Shown here one piece after another: positions 47,090 through 58,614 of a DNA stretch of 64,000 nucleotides. How positions within the stretch are numbered: the stretch's first letter is position 1; each line of letters begins with the position of its first letter. The stretch spans positions 3,348,001 through 3,412,000 of the forward strand of contig JBLDXI010000001.1 in assembly GCA_047495785.1 (NCBI GenBank), written 5' to 3'. The stretch comes from Lepidodermella squamata (lineage: Eukaryota > Gastrotricha). The notes under the pieces are model-generated. The model had not been told where the DNA came from. It saw only the letters and a list, made by a program, of their open reading frames with translations, and ran no database searches. Position numbers and translations under genes: made by a program.

Positions 47090-47338
47090 ACATACTGCTG
47101 GGATGCTGTTTTGTTTTATTACACTACTGTTTCGATTTTTACTATTACCTATCATTATTATATATACACATTGATGTGTATTTCTGATCCTAATTCTACA
47201 ACTTTGTTTCTTCTACAACACTTTTCCTGCCCTAAATGTGATTCTGTCCTGCAATTATATGTCGTTTTCCGTGTATACTTTGTCAAGCTTCCCTCTCTTC
47301 TCTCTTGGGTGTAATAGCTTCTAAATAAATAAATAAAT
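47090..47338 (+). mobile_element. LINE/SINE-like 3' end with (TAAA)n tail
   Basis: The region about 47230-47338 ends in CTAAATAAATAAATAAATA. It matches, in inverted orientation, 49541-49650 (shared TGTAATTGCAGGACAG-like and AAGCTTGACAA segments). A simple-repeat tail at one end of dispersed copies is the signature of target-primed retrotransposition. Confidence 0.6.
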
Positions 47339-47354
47339 ACCCTTGCTGATTTGT

Positions 47355-48515
47355 ATTAAAAACTATTCGATTATCACAAAAAGCCCTAAAACGACATCAT
47401 TATGACTTGAAAATTTCTTCTGATAATCTGCGGCTTTTTAGCGTTTTCGTGCATAGTGCATAGCCTTCGACATTGCACACATTTGTCAAAATATTCCAAG
47501 TTTGAAGAACCATGAGACATGCGAGGTTCCCAACATCGCAAAAAGTCAATATATCGATTCCATACAGCTCATAACGCAGACCCCACGGTTCATTCAGTTC
47601 CGCTTACTTTTATTTCCTACCACGGCAATAAATGGTAGGTAGGTACGAGATTGCAAACATCAAGTTTATAATTTAAAAATTTGAATCATTCGTTAAATCT
47701 TCAACGCCGCGTCCACCTGAGCTCCGAAAATTCGGGGGCGTTAGTTCCAGCTCAATCATGCAATCAACAACCTGCCAGATTTTTGCGGCACTCGTGTTCG
47801 CGGTGAGCTTTGGAGTAGTGGCATCTGACGTCTGCTTCTATAATTCGGCATTTGACAACGCGGGTCTCACATGCAAATCAGAAAATCCGATTTTCAGCTC
47901 CAAGAGGAAAATAGAATGCAACTGGACGGCTGACACAGTTAAAAATTCGGATGTCTCTTACACGATCTCAATCACGCATCAGGAGTGTCAGGAAAGAACA
48001 CCCTGCGGGCGAAATTGCATGAAATGTGCACTGTTTGCCAACTCCTACGATGTCGCCAGTGAAACAGTAAATAGAAACTACTACAAGTATGATGGATCAT
48101 CAGAATTTTACCAAGTAAGCATTTGCTTTCATGAAATCAATTATGGTTTTTCAATTCATCTTCTATTTTCAGGTTACAGTAACTCGAATCTGCGGGAATA
48201 TCACGCAAGTGATAACATCAAAAGCGGATGCAGGCCTGACCTCACTTGAAGGACTCATATTTTTACTTATTATTGGATTCATTCTGCTCTGCTGTTTCAC
48301 GAAGGCATGCTGCTGCAGACCAACAAATCCGGTTCCTAGGACTCCATTCGGGCAGCAGCAGATGTATTATGGCGTTTTCAACCCAGCTCCGCAGCAGTAC
48401 ATACCTCTGAGATGACAATCAGCGGTTTAACTCGGTCTTGCTGAGGATACGGAGACAAATGAATTTCAAGTGAACTACCTCTCTGGAACCCCTTTGTTCG
48501 CTGGGCTCTACCAAA
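47355..48515 (+). repeat. Segmental duplication, copy 2
   Basis: Direct counterpart of 36100-37262 and carries the gene at 47758. The outer boundary at about 47355 abuts the retroelement tail at 47338. Confidence 0.85.
47758..48415 (+). CDS. Small type I membrane protein with Cys-rich ectodomain, family member 2
   Basis: Exons 47758-48114 and 48173-48415; 199 residues. Signal peptide and first 55 or so residues are nearly identical to member 1. Differences cluster in the middle of the ectodomain (TADTVKNSDVSY, QERTPCGRNCMKC) and in the membrane span (LIFLLIIGFILLCCFTKACCCR). The eight ectodomain cysteines, the intron position and phase, and the tail FGQQQMYYGVFNPAPQQYIPLR are conserved. The donor here is canonical (GTAAGC). 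Conserved reading frame with replacements concentrated in defined segments argues for a functional gene under diversification, not a fresh pseudogene. Function and partner unknown. Confidence 0.75.
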
Positions 48516-50604
48516 CTCGCTCGGGGTTTCAGATCACGGGAAATGTCATTTACTATATGACTATAGAATAATTCCTTATTTCCTATGAAGCTTTCAAAGA
48601 TTTGATTTTAATTTTCTTTTGCAACCATAAAGCTAGTTTTAAGACTTGAACCTTGAACTAGCTCTATGGTTGTAACCAGTTGTCTTCATAATACATTTTC
48701 GGTTTTCAATGGAGGCGTTTTAGAGTAATCCGAGCGCAGAACTCTTTGAATAAATATTTGCTTAGGATGGAGACAAGTTGAAGAAGGTGCGGTGAATTTT
48801 TTGCTTATATTACCTTCCGAAGATCATTAGCAAAAGCTGCAAAAGTACATTATTACTATCAACTATCAACCTCACGTGATATTCAGTAAAAATGTATTAT
48901 GAAATCATCCCGCATCAATCTGGTTTCTATTAAAAATTATTTACCAGGCTCCGGCCTGCCAATATTCGCTCACGTCCAGACCATATCCCAAACCAAGTAG
49001 TGTTGGTACCATACTTTTCACAACGTCCTGCTTTAATAACGATTTTATGATCAAATGGGTTTTCGGCTGCAAAAATTATACGTGACAGTAGAATATTAGA
49101 TGGCTATGAGTTGGTTACAAGTACTTGTCGTTTTTAGAACATTTCCCTGCTTTCTGTAGTATTTGAGCTTACTGTATCATTCAATTTTATCCCCGCTCTG
49201 GTAATCTCTCCTAAAAAGGCGCTTTCCATCTCAATTCCATGGCCTGAGCACACGTCTTTCATTTCATTTTAAGCGAAGTGGTTGCATCTGAAGTAATTTC
49301 TCGGGGAAGCGATGTGCTTCCGATCTCGGGGGACGACGCTCTGCATTTGAGATTGCTGGTTGGTGATTTGGGCCACGGCGCACGGGTTGCTGCTTAAATC
49401 GAACGAACAAATTCCAATAGTGAACGTACTAGGGCTTACTCATGACTCATGACTCAGTGTTTTGCGTGGTGTTGAAAGCAAACGTTCTAATTTTTATGAA
49501 AATGTCATTGATGATTTTGTCGCATTATATGCATAGAAGGTTTATTATTTATTTATTTATTTATTTATTTATAAGCTTTAACGCCCAGAAGAGGGCAGCT
49601 TGACAAGAGGTAATTTGAAAGTGAAACATGTAATTGCAGGACAGTTTACAGATGAATAGGACATTGGCAAATGATAACAAAAATTGCTTTTTACTAGTGC
49701 AGATAGTGTAGTAGTGATGTAACAACAATCATCTGTCTGAGTGTACATATGGGTAGTGCGTAAGTATTGAATGGAAAAGCTGTATAGAACTTAGTTCATT
49801 ATTCATTCCAGCTAAAAATTTGTTTAATGAAAATTGCAATGTTTGCTATGAACATCACGCGAAAATAATAGGTTATTTTTCCATGTCAGTGGTAGTCCAT
49901 CTTTAAGTTCCGTAGAACTGGGGAATCAACATAAGAGTTTGAACGTTTTCTCTCCTCAATCGAACGCACCATAGAATTCTTCTATTTTCTCTTCTTGGGG
50001 GATTTTATTCAGAATGTCTTTTATCGGGAAAAAATTTGACTGTAGCGGAACGCGGAACCAAACCTCATTTTAGATAAGCCAAAGGTTGCTTTTCCAATAT
50101 TTCTACAAAGTTAAGGCAATGTATGAATTATATAGTGAAGAGCCCGTCTTTTACAGAAATTTACACTGAAATTTAAAGATTTTTTATTTGAAATTAGGCT
50201 AAATTAGGCTGTTCAATCATGAAATCTTTGCATGCTTCGAAAAGGTGTTTTAGGCCCAAAGATTTGGTTCCGCTAAGAGTAAGACCCCTTTTTCATCCCT
50301 GGGTTGGGGCGGCTTACGCCTATCTTAGGTATCCTTATTCACCAGCTGAAATGACAACGTATATTCGTTTTAATAGGTGATCGTTAAACGCTGAAAAATA
50401 ATGTAATTCGGCAATACAAAACATTTTTTCTCACACAGACACCAAGTTTCTTGGCTTCCTCTTTAAAAAATGTTCACATTCAATTCAATTTCTGGGTATG
50501 AAAAGGTTACCAAAGAAGCTATAAATTAGCTTGAAGGTCCTGCTTCAGCCCTGCAACAAATTAATTTTGCTTATGCAATTCTTCAGAAAATCTGCGTTTT
50601 AATT
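48516..50604. other. Gene-poor spacer between family members 2 and 3
   Basis: AT-rich, with no supportable coding region. Contains the inverted retroelement tail at 49541-49720. Confidence 0.5.
49541..49720 (-). mobile_element. Inverted LINE/SINE-like 3' end with (TTTA)n
   Basis: (TTTA)n at 49541-49573, followed by ATAAGCTTTAACGCCC and AGAAGAGGGCAGCTTGACAA. This is the reverse-strand counterpart of the 47230-47338 element. Confidence 0.6.
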
Positions 50605-51339
50605 ATGCAACTATTTCTTTGGGAAAACGTTGCACTCCTACTTTTCGGGCTTGGTCTTGTAACAATTCACGGCCAAGATTGCAGCTTATCTTCAGCCTTT
50701 GATGCTGACGGAGGTCTTTCTTGCAAATCCGAAAACCCTATTTTTAGTATTACAAGAAAGGTGGAATGTAGTTGGACCGACGATGCCGTGAAGAGTCCGA
50801 AAGTAATATACAAGGTATCAGTCTCGCACCAGGTTTGCACAAAGCAACGTGTCTGCGGGAAGCACTGCCGCGAATGCGTATCTTCTAATACCGCTTACGA
50901 TGTCTCGAACGAGACAATTCAAGGCAATTATTACAAATACGATGGTTCAGCGCAGGTATATCAGGTGAGATTTCAATGAGAAATAATTTTGTTATAACTG
51001 GGTGGTCCCGTGCTTTCCTAGGTAACTGTTCTTAGAGTATGCGATAATTTCACGTCATCAGCAACGGACGAAGTCAACGCCGGGTTAACCGCCGCTGAAG
51101 GAGGAATAATCGCGGCAATAGTTATTGTGTTCATTCTCCTCATTATCACTCCTGTAATCATTTGTTGCTGCAAGAAAGTCTGCTGCTTCGCCCCAAAGAA
51201 AACTTTTCCAGTGATCCCATTCGTGCAACAACATATATACGGCGGAGTGTACAATCCTGCAAATCAGGGCGCGGTTATAGCAACAACAGCCAATCAAAAC
51301 TCTGTCTCACCCGTTGAAAAAACAATATCGAAAGAATGA
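50605..51339 (+). CDS. Small type I membrane protein with Cys-rich ectodomain, divergent family member 3
   Basis: Exons 50605-50964 and 51022-51339; 225 residues. Signal peptide LLLFGLGLVTIHGQ. The ectodomain keeps all eight cysteines and the blocks LSCKSENPIFS, ECSWTDDAV, AYDVSNET and NYYKYDGS. The intron sits at the same place and phase (after ..VYQ). Exon 2 starts VTVLRVCDN, then NAGLTAAEGG, one long hydrophobic span, CCCKKVCC and a tail with HIYGGVYNP, extended by a Ser/Thr/Gln-rich end (SPVEKTISKE) absent from the other two. Flanks are unrelated to the duplicated segment, so this is an older paralogue. Function unknown. Confidence 0.75.
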
Positions 51340-52338
51340 GAGGCAGGATGCTAATCGTAGTTTTTGTTGTAAACGTGACTTTTTAATAAATATCTCCTTA
51401 TATTTAATTAATTACCGTCTCGGAACAAAAACCATGACATTTGTTTTTTTTCAAACGTTGATGAACCCCTGACATTTATTTCGGGCCTGACATTTATTTA
51501 TCCGAACCAATGAGTAACTGCCTAGGTAACCAAAATGGTATACATTTCCCTGAGTTTCTACGTATTTTGACCCAAAATTGGTCCCTGACCTTTCTAAATG
51601 CTAAGAGTAGAAATTAGCTCCATTCAGAATGGCTATAATGAACTCATTAGTGATCTTCGGTATTGTCCCCCTATTGACCTGACATTTATTATTTCGAACG
51701 ACCTCTAACCTCTGACATTTATTTGAGGCTGACATTTTTTTCGGGCAGTACGGTAAGTATGCGGCATAATTTTTTTAAACTTTAAAACACAACAATTTTC
51801 CTAACTCAGGGAATCTTTAAACAAACTTTATATCGATCCGTGGCCCTGATTTCAGGATTTTACGAGTATTTCAGGAGTATACGATTCATAATTCAGCCTG
51901 TAGAGCCGATATCGATTCCAAGTATCGATTTTACAAATCAGTTATTTTTCCGATATCAGCCGTCTTGGAACCCAACATCGATAACTTTTCTACGTAGCTT
52001 AGGGCACCAGGCAGCTATAATAAAAATCTTAAGTACAGGGAGGGCATCAGTGTCGATCAACATAGGAATAAGCCGAAATCGCAAAGAACATGACAAATTT
52101 AGTGCTGGAACCTCATTTTTAGTGGTGCAACTGTTTGGACCCATTGGCTATAAGAAAATGCGCAAGTGAGAACTGAGGTATACCTGTGATCGTCCTTGAC
52201 AGTCAGCGATAGGGAGCGATAAATTAACAGAACAAACAGAACAACTGATAATTTTCGAAAAAATTGCGTTATTTTATTACTTATTAGGAAAGATCACAAA
52301 TAGCAAAACGAGACGAGGTAGTGATAATGACGAGTCTT
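51340..52338. repeat. Spacer with dispersed CTGACATTTATT repeats
   Basis: At least four copies of (C)CTGACATTTATT at about 51467-51495 and 51678-51725, with variants TGACATTTGTT and TGACATTTTTT. The 52181-52199 segment matches 19785-19803. No gene supported. Confidence 0.55.
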
Positions 52339-52767
52339 CTAACAATGCCGTTTTGAGGCACACTGGCCCGGACTGGTGGGTGTGCCGAATCGAGGTTCGT
52401 CGTCAGACCATTGTCTCCTGCGTTTTGGCAGTTCGCAAGCTGAAAAAATGGAATTAGTAATTTTGTGAAATTTTCCTAGTATCAACTCACCTAACCTAGC
52501 CCGTTTCACGGCATATTCCGGGCTTTGTAGCGGTGTTTGAAATGGCCCTTGTCTTTCGTGTTTCGGCTTATCAACGTGGTCGTCTGGAGCCATGGGCGAG
52601 CAACACCTCTCCTCCTCGTGTAGCGTTTCTCTTATACGGAGATTTTTAAAGGTGGGCGAGCGTAAAACGCCGTTTTTTCGTTGCCCCTCGTTGTTGTTGT
52701 TGTTGTTGTCAGTAATTAAGTGGAAGCGCGACGCAGCTATAGGTGTCGGGTTGCTGGGACGGCGCAT
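52339..52767 (-). CDS. Small basic SP/TP-rich protein, probably nuclear
   Basis: Two inferred exons (minus): 52767-52491 and 52439-52339, 125 residues. The 51-bp intron is GT...TTTTTCAG and its length is divisible by three, so the unspliced frame is also open. The sequence has an Asn run, several proline-directed sites (RSPTFKNLR, FQTPLQSPEYAVKRARL, RFGTPTSPGQ) and basic patches (PKRRRQW, KRHC end). These suggest a nuclear protein phosphorylated by a Cdk or MAPK. No family was recognised. Confidence 0.55.
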   Translation of the reverse strand: MRRPSNPTPIAASRFHLITDNNNNNNEGQRKNGVLRSPTFKNLRIRETLHEEERCCSPMAPDDHVDKPKHERQGPFQTPLQSPEYAVKRARLGELILGKFHKITNSIFSACELPKRRRQWSDDEPRFGTPTSPGQCASKRHC

Positions 52768-54028
52768 GTTTGCTAGAATGAATCGTCGTAGTAGTAGCAG
52801 TAAGCGATAATTGCGTGTGGTTAGTGGTGAAATGTATGGCGAGTGAGGGCGCGCGCATTATTTATAACGATCCTCGGAGAGTTCTGGAATATTCTGCGCA
52901 GAGTGACCAATGGCCACTCGCGTTAGCGCAAGCTCCGCCCACAACGTTTCTCGAATGTTCGGCGAGCGGTTGTTTGTTGACTCAACATCCGCTGTAGCGA
53001 TGCTGTACAAATTAGCGTTTCAAAATGTAACTGAAAATACTAGTATGTCGCAACATTTCAGTTCAGTGTAACCAATTTCATAGGAAGGTTTAAACATACG
53101 GCTTTAGGCATATTATACAGTATATAATTATTTTATCGATTTTATTTCATCTCTTGTTTACCAGGTCTATTAGGTATAATTTTACTGAATCGATTTTATG
53201 AATTTTCACAAAATAAAATATTCATCAATATTCTGGTGTTACTAGTGTTAATCAGTCCCATATTTTTCACGAACAGCGAGAATAGGCTAATGAAGCTGGA
53301 AAATGTCCCGGAAATTGTCAGTCAAAAAAGTGACGCGCTACTTTGGCCTAAAAAAATAAATTTGCAACCGTCAACCTAGAAAACTCCGATTTTCCAAGTA
53401 AAAATAGGATGCAATATTACTTTTAATATTTGCAATAGCTGTGAGTAGCATCTATCTTTTTTCAATCCGGATTCAGAAGAAATTATGATTTCGCCAAATT
53501 ATCTGCAAAATCGACGTCATATCGAAATGTTTCCCGTTTCGATTGCGAACTGCGAGTTCCCTGAACAAATGATAATCACATAGAAATCTTCAAAAGTCTC
53601 TGTTGCTACATTTTGCCTCTTGAATCCATATTGAAGCCTCAAAAATTCCGTCAACTCACCGCTCAAACTTTTTAATTTATTCAAGTGCGGCATCTCAAAC
53701 TTAGCCGCGAAATATATATAAAAAACACAATGGAAGACGCTGATCGATTGACAACGAGCACACAATAATTAGTAGGTATAATATCAATCAAAACAACTAC
53801 GGAAGCAACTCAAAGACATGGATTGTTTCGCGAAGTCAAAATAATCATATTAACGGTTTAGAAAATTTGAATCAAGCGCATCGAACAGATCGAATTGAGG
53901 CAATACTCGTATTGAAACTAGCCAACAGGAAGAGAGATTACTTCGAAATATTGGACCGAGTTCTCACAACGCATTTCGTTGATTTTTCTTCAGGAAAAAT
54001 GGCACCATTATAATTTTTTAAATACTGA
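52768..54028. other. Intergenic spacer
   Basis: A GC-richer patch at 52740-52990 upstream of the small minus-strand gene may be its promoter. A plus-strand frame at about 52833-52997 has no recognised motif. The rest is AT-rich with nothing identifiable. Confidence 0.4.
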
Positions 54029-55545
54029 TTAAACATAAGTCGTTTGCTGTTTAGACGCTGCAAAACTAGACGAGCTACTATTTGGATTGCTAGTTGACGC
54101 ATTTGGGCGGAACCTGAGCGCTAGTAACACAGCACACAACACAGCAGGCAGCGAAAACACGAATGACGTCGCTAACAGCATCCAATTGCTGTTAGTACGG
54201 TTATACGCTGAGTGATTCACAGAAAACATCATTCCAAACACAGCTAATAGCGCCAATGGGAAGCGGAAAATAGCCAGAGCGCCTGAAATCGCGATAGGAC
54301 TGGGTGTTGGGTTTGAGGCCACTAATACGCTGACTCGGGCTTGTTCCATCGAAGGAAAGTAAAATCCTAAAAATTCAACAAATTAGATAACAAATCAGCA
54401 ATTTTTACGCATAACTTACCAACAGCGATTTGAGAGATCACTAAGAATAACAATAAAAAGTCATTCGACCATCTGAATGACGCAATCACAGTCATGGCCA
54501 GTAGTGAAAGGCTGAGCACGTGAGAAGATAGGGCCAGTGAAACGAAGGGCGAAACTCGACCCCATCCATCGATCAACTTATTACCAAACCAGCCGCATGC
54601 AAAGCCAAGCATCAAAGCTGAGAATACCACTCCCAGCGGGATGGCCGTTGATAGATTTGATGGCTGCAATAGAGGGGTCCATACGAATATTAGCAGGTAA
54701 ACGTTTGCTTCTGTCAGCGCTTGAAGCGATCCCAAGAGGAATAAATTTTTATCTGACCGCAAAGCCTCAACGCCATCTGCGCAAACTTGCGACATTCGCA
54801 TTTGACCTGATCCTTTATTATCAGTCCAAAATCTCATGACGTAAGCCACGCCAATCAGCAAAGGAATTATTCCGAAAATTGAAGGCGCGACTGGGCCGAG
54901 GCGCAAAAACTGGCTAAGAAAATCGCCGACGATACCGGCAACGACGGCAAAAACGTTGCTGATGTAGGTAGATTTCGTGAATGTAACAGCAAGCCATTCC
55001 CTCGGAAAATCAGCATCAACATGGGATGTTCCATACCAAGCCGACAGGGCCATAAATAAGACGGAAGAGGCACTTCCTTGAAGAATTCGACTGCCGATAA
55101 GCACGCCGTAGTCTGAAGAGAGTTTCATCAACGCTGAAATACAGCATGCCAGTGAAGACAAAATGATCAGCAGGCATCTTGAGACATAATCTGGCAGCAG
55201 TTGACCAAATGTGCCACATATCACCGACGAAACAAGTCCGGCAGCGTAAATGGCTGCGATTTGATGAGTTTCGAAACCGTATTTGGCGTAAAGATCATAA
55301 AGATACGGTGCTGCAAAAATGATTGGAATTAAAGATTGTATTTTAACGCGGTATACATTACCTTGAAGCCAATCTGCAAGGATGAACATTGCGAATGGTA
55401 TGAGATACGATCGCTGAACCCCACTGAAGTTTGGATTTGTGAGCTTGCTAACAGAAATAATGTTTCTGTAGTAGCCCAAGTGAAGTCCTGCACACAGGAC
55501 GAATACCAAAAAGAACAGGAAATAAGTGAACTCGTTAAACAGCAT
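54029..55545 (-). CDS. MFSD5: MFSD5-like molybdate-anion transporter (MFS)
   Basis: Major facilitator superfamily protein; MFSD5 relatives mediate molybdate uptake. Three inferred exons (minus): 55545-55362, 55310-54420, 54366-54029; 470 residues. The first intron is 51 bp and in frame; removing it joins ADWLQ to APYLYDLYAKYGF, exactly as in the family. Further family blocks: KLSSDYGVLIGSRILQGS, EAWY-equivalent SAWYGTSHV, DFPREWLAVTF, LGPVAPSIFGIIPL, LLGSLQALTEANVYLLIFVWTP, and FYFPSMEQARVSV after the last splice. About twelve hydrophobic segments. The C-terminal tail is Ser/Asn-rich. An in-frame stop lies just upstream of the chosen ATG. Confidence 0.93.
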
Positions 55546-56976
55546 TTCTGCCGCCTAGACTGGGAGACAAAACGGTAGAAAATTAATTGTATGATGCGAA
55601 AAATACGCAGTAATAGAGCCATAATGTCTGAGCATGTACTTATCTACCCTTAATAATCTCAATCGCGACCTGAGACTGCAGACGAACGATATATGTTACA
55701 GGTCACAACTATATAAATTCATCGGCTGCAAAAATTACGTTTGCAGCTTCTGTTGATCAGAGGTCAGCAGAACAACAGATTCGAATTGAGCTACCGATCA
55801 AAAGTTCAACAGAATTACCCTAGGAACTGCGAACCTAAGGATCCCAGCAAATCCAAACGTTGGACTTTCACTCAGGTAAAGTACGTAAGTATTTGCTCAA
55901 ATATTTGCCAATCCTAAGACATCAGATTACTTATGGTGGCTGGGAGATAAGTAATCAAGTGTGAGTCAACTCTGGTGCGCAATAGACAGCTTTCAGTCTT
56001 GCCAACCTTCAAATGGCTGCCAACAGGCCGTTAACTGGCGGTGAACTTTCGATAACAGCCACCAATAGTTTGAATGGCGGCTTTCAATAGAAGAACGCAG
56101 CACAGCAATCGGGTTGAAATCCGCGCTAAAAAAACCCTGGCACAGCTTTTGAGTTCGGCCTGAAAATACATGCGGCAAAATTATTACGTAACTCAGTTAA
56201 ATTAATGATAACTTATATTAAAAGCAGGTAATATACGCTTCTGGTATGTATTATGTTTTACGGGTGAAATTGCGAAAAATCAGGAAAATTGTTTGGGAAA
56301 AATATTGGAAAATAAAAAACAGCCAGCCTTGAATCGTCGTCAGCTCATTCAATGCAGCTTTCGCAGGCAATACGAAAAGAGTTTTCATCCATGTGAATTT
56401 TTCGAAATGTCGGATATGTATGTTGCACCGCCAAATTACCCTGCTCAATCCGCATTTTCCACGCTCGATATATTGTTTTTTCATTAGGTTTTAACTTGCA
56501 CTCAATTATTCACTCTCTTGTGTGAATTGAAAACTCCAAAATTTTGGGCTGAAAGCTGAAAGGCATTGTTGCATTTTTGTTGCTAAGTTTGAAGAATACT
56601 CTTATTTGGAGCTCCGTTGTCAATCAGTACTCCCTGCTTCCTGGGAATCAGGTTTTTCTCGTCTTTCGTGTCAGTTGTAAAAGCTCCTATCATTTACATA
56701 CATCTGAATGCTTCCTGCCTCTGTGAATTTCTAGAGGGAGAAATGTTCGTAACTTTCAGCTCAGTCGTAATATTTTTATGCATCTTCTTGGTTGAATTTA
56801 AGAGCGTGGAGAGTTGCCTCACCTCTCACCTCTGTTTTCAGAGTGTGAAGCGTGTGAAGTAAGAGTGTGAAGACACTTCACCATGGGTGAAGTGTACCAG
56901 AAGCGGTGATCGATTTAGAAAATTTCACCGCTGAGAACAATTATAATTGCTGATTTTCTAGATTATATTTATTAAG
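55546..56976. promoter_or_regulatory. Divergent promoter region of MFSD5-like and FARSA genes
   Basis: Starts point outward. Near FARSA there are three GTGTGAAG repeats (56843-56872), a 10-bp-arm hairpin ACACTTCACC-ATG-GGTGAAGTGT (56873-56895) and GCGGTGA...TCACCGC (56903-56931). A TTTATTAAG directly abuts the FARSA ATG and could be a trans-splice acceptor. Confidence 0.45.
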
Positions 56977-58449
56977 ATGGAAGACCTGGAAACGAAAATT
57001 CTCGGTGCGGTTGATGCACTGGGTTCTGTGAACACTGTGAAGTTGTCCAGTGATTGGAATGTTGATCATCAAAAAGTTGTTGGTGCGATGAAAAGTATTC
57101 AATCCTATGGTGATATAATCACTGCGGACCCGTCTCAAATCAAATCATGGGAATTGACTGCAGAAGGTCAAGAAGTCGCAGACAACGGCTCTCATGAGTT
57201 TCGCGTATTTAACAGCATTCCAGAAAGCGGTATTAACCAAGACGATGTGATTAAGTTGTTTTCATCTGCTAAAATTGGAATAAGCAAAGCTTTAGCTGAA
57301 AAATGGATTCGTCTCGAAAAGGGCAATCCTCCAAAGCTGTTCAAAGTCGCAACTTCTGCTGAAGATAAGACTGCCGATGTATTGCGAAAAATTAATGCAG
57401 ACCACGAGTCAGTACCGGAGAAAGAGAAGGCGGATTTAAAGAAGCGAAAGCTTATCCAAGAATCAAAAACCACCACTTTCACAATTACCAAAGGCGCGAA
57501 TTTTACGATTAAACTCGCCAAACAAGAAACGGAGCTGACCCCTGAAATGATTGCCTCCGGATCTTGGCGCACTACTCATTTCAAGCCGTACAATTTGAAT
57601 GCACTCGGTGTACCTCCTCAGGCAGGACACTTGCATCCGCTATTGAAAGTGAGAGCTGAGTATCGCCAAATTTTCCTCGAAATGGGTTTTACCGAAATGC
57701 CGACTAATAATTTTGTCGAAAGTAGCTTTTGGAATTTCGATGCCTTGTTCCAGCCTCAGCAACATCCTGCTCGTGATGCTCATGACACTTTCTTCTTATC
57801 TGACCCGGCGAATTGTTCAACATTTCCCGAGGAGTACCTTGAAAAGGTGAAGAAAGTCCACTCGGAAGGTGGCTATGGTTCTACTGGTTACAAGTACAAT
57901 TGGCTGAGGGAAGAAGCAGCGAAAAATGTGTTGCGCACACACACGACTGCCGTTAGTGCTCGAATGCTGTATGCCATTGGTCAACAAAAAGAGTTCAAGC
58001 CAGTTCGTTTGTTCAGTATGGACAGAGTTTTCCGTAACGAAACACTGGATGCTACGCATTTGGCCGAATTTCATCAGATTGAGGGTGTTGTTGCAGATCG
58101 TGGGCTCAATTTAGGCCATTTAACTGGCTTGGTCACTGAGTTCTTCAACAAACTTGGAATCAGGGAGCTCCGTTTCAAGCCTACTTACAACCCGTACACA
58201 GAGCCTAGTATGGAGGTTTATAGTTACCACCCTGGCTTGAAAAAGTGGGTTGAGCTCGGCAATTCAGGCATTTTCCGGCCTGAGATGTTGCTACCCATGG
58301 GACTTCCGCCAGATGTGAACGTAGTTGCGTGGGGCTTTGGGCTTGAACGGCCCACTATGATTAAATACGGCATTGATAACATCCGTGATTTGGTTGGAAA
58401 CAAAGTGAACTTGCAAGTGATCCAAGACAACCCGATATGCCGACTGTGA
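56977..58449 (+). CDS. FARSA: Phenylalanine-tRNA ligase alpha subunit, cytosolic
   Basis: Catalytic subunit of the (alpha-beta)2 enzyme charging tRNA-Phe in the cytosol. A single 490-codon exon, intronless in a region where genes have many introns. The N-terminus holds winged-helix tRNA-binding modules ([27 protein letters not shown]). The class II core begins near [18 protein letters not shown], with the [11 protein letters not shown] block. Motif 2 ([22 protein letters not shown]) is at residues about 350-371 and motif 3 ([14 protein letters not shown]) at about 451-464. Length and motifs are complete, so it looks functional. The intron-free structure may be genuine or reflect retroposition of an ancestral copy; nothing in the flanks settles this. 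Confidence 0.97.
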   Translation: MEDLETKILGAVDALGSVNTVKLSSDWNVDHQKVVGAMKSIQSYGDIITADPSQIKSWELTAEGQEVADNGSHEFRVFNSIPESGINQDDVIKLFSSAKIGISKALAEKWIRLEKGNPPKLFKVATSAEDKTADVLRKINADHESVPEKEKADLKKRKLIQESKTTTFTITKGANFTIKLAKQETELTPEMIASGSWRTTHFKPYNLNALGVPPQAGHLHPLLKVRAEYRQIFLEMGFTEMPTNNFVESSFWNFDALFQPQQHPARDAHDTFFLSDPANCSTFPEEYLEKVKKVHSEGGYGSTGYKYNWLREEAAKNVLRTHTTAVSARMLYAIGQQKEFKPVRLFSMDRVFRNETLDATHLAEFHQIEGVVADRGLNLGHLTGLVTEFFNKLGIRELRFKPTYNPYTEPSMEVYSYHPGLKKWVELGNSGIFRPEMLLPMGLPPDVNVVAWGFGLERPTMIKYGIDNIRDLVGNKVNLQVIQDNPICRL

Positions 58450-58614
58450 ATCAAAAACTTATTGTGATTTATGGGTTTCAAGGGTCTGGTGCATGTTTTT
58501 CGTTGCAGCTGTGAAAAATTGAAAAAGAACAGAGGAAACTTAGCACATCTGAAAAATATGTTATTTCTTTTTCTAGAAATAATTCCAACCGAGTTGACAT
58601 TTTAAAGTTATAAC

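Noticed and set aside
52815-52997. Short plus-strand frame divergent from the small SP/TP-rich gene
   Set aside because: No motif, and GC-rich promoter-like DNA explains the open frame.
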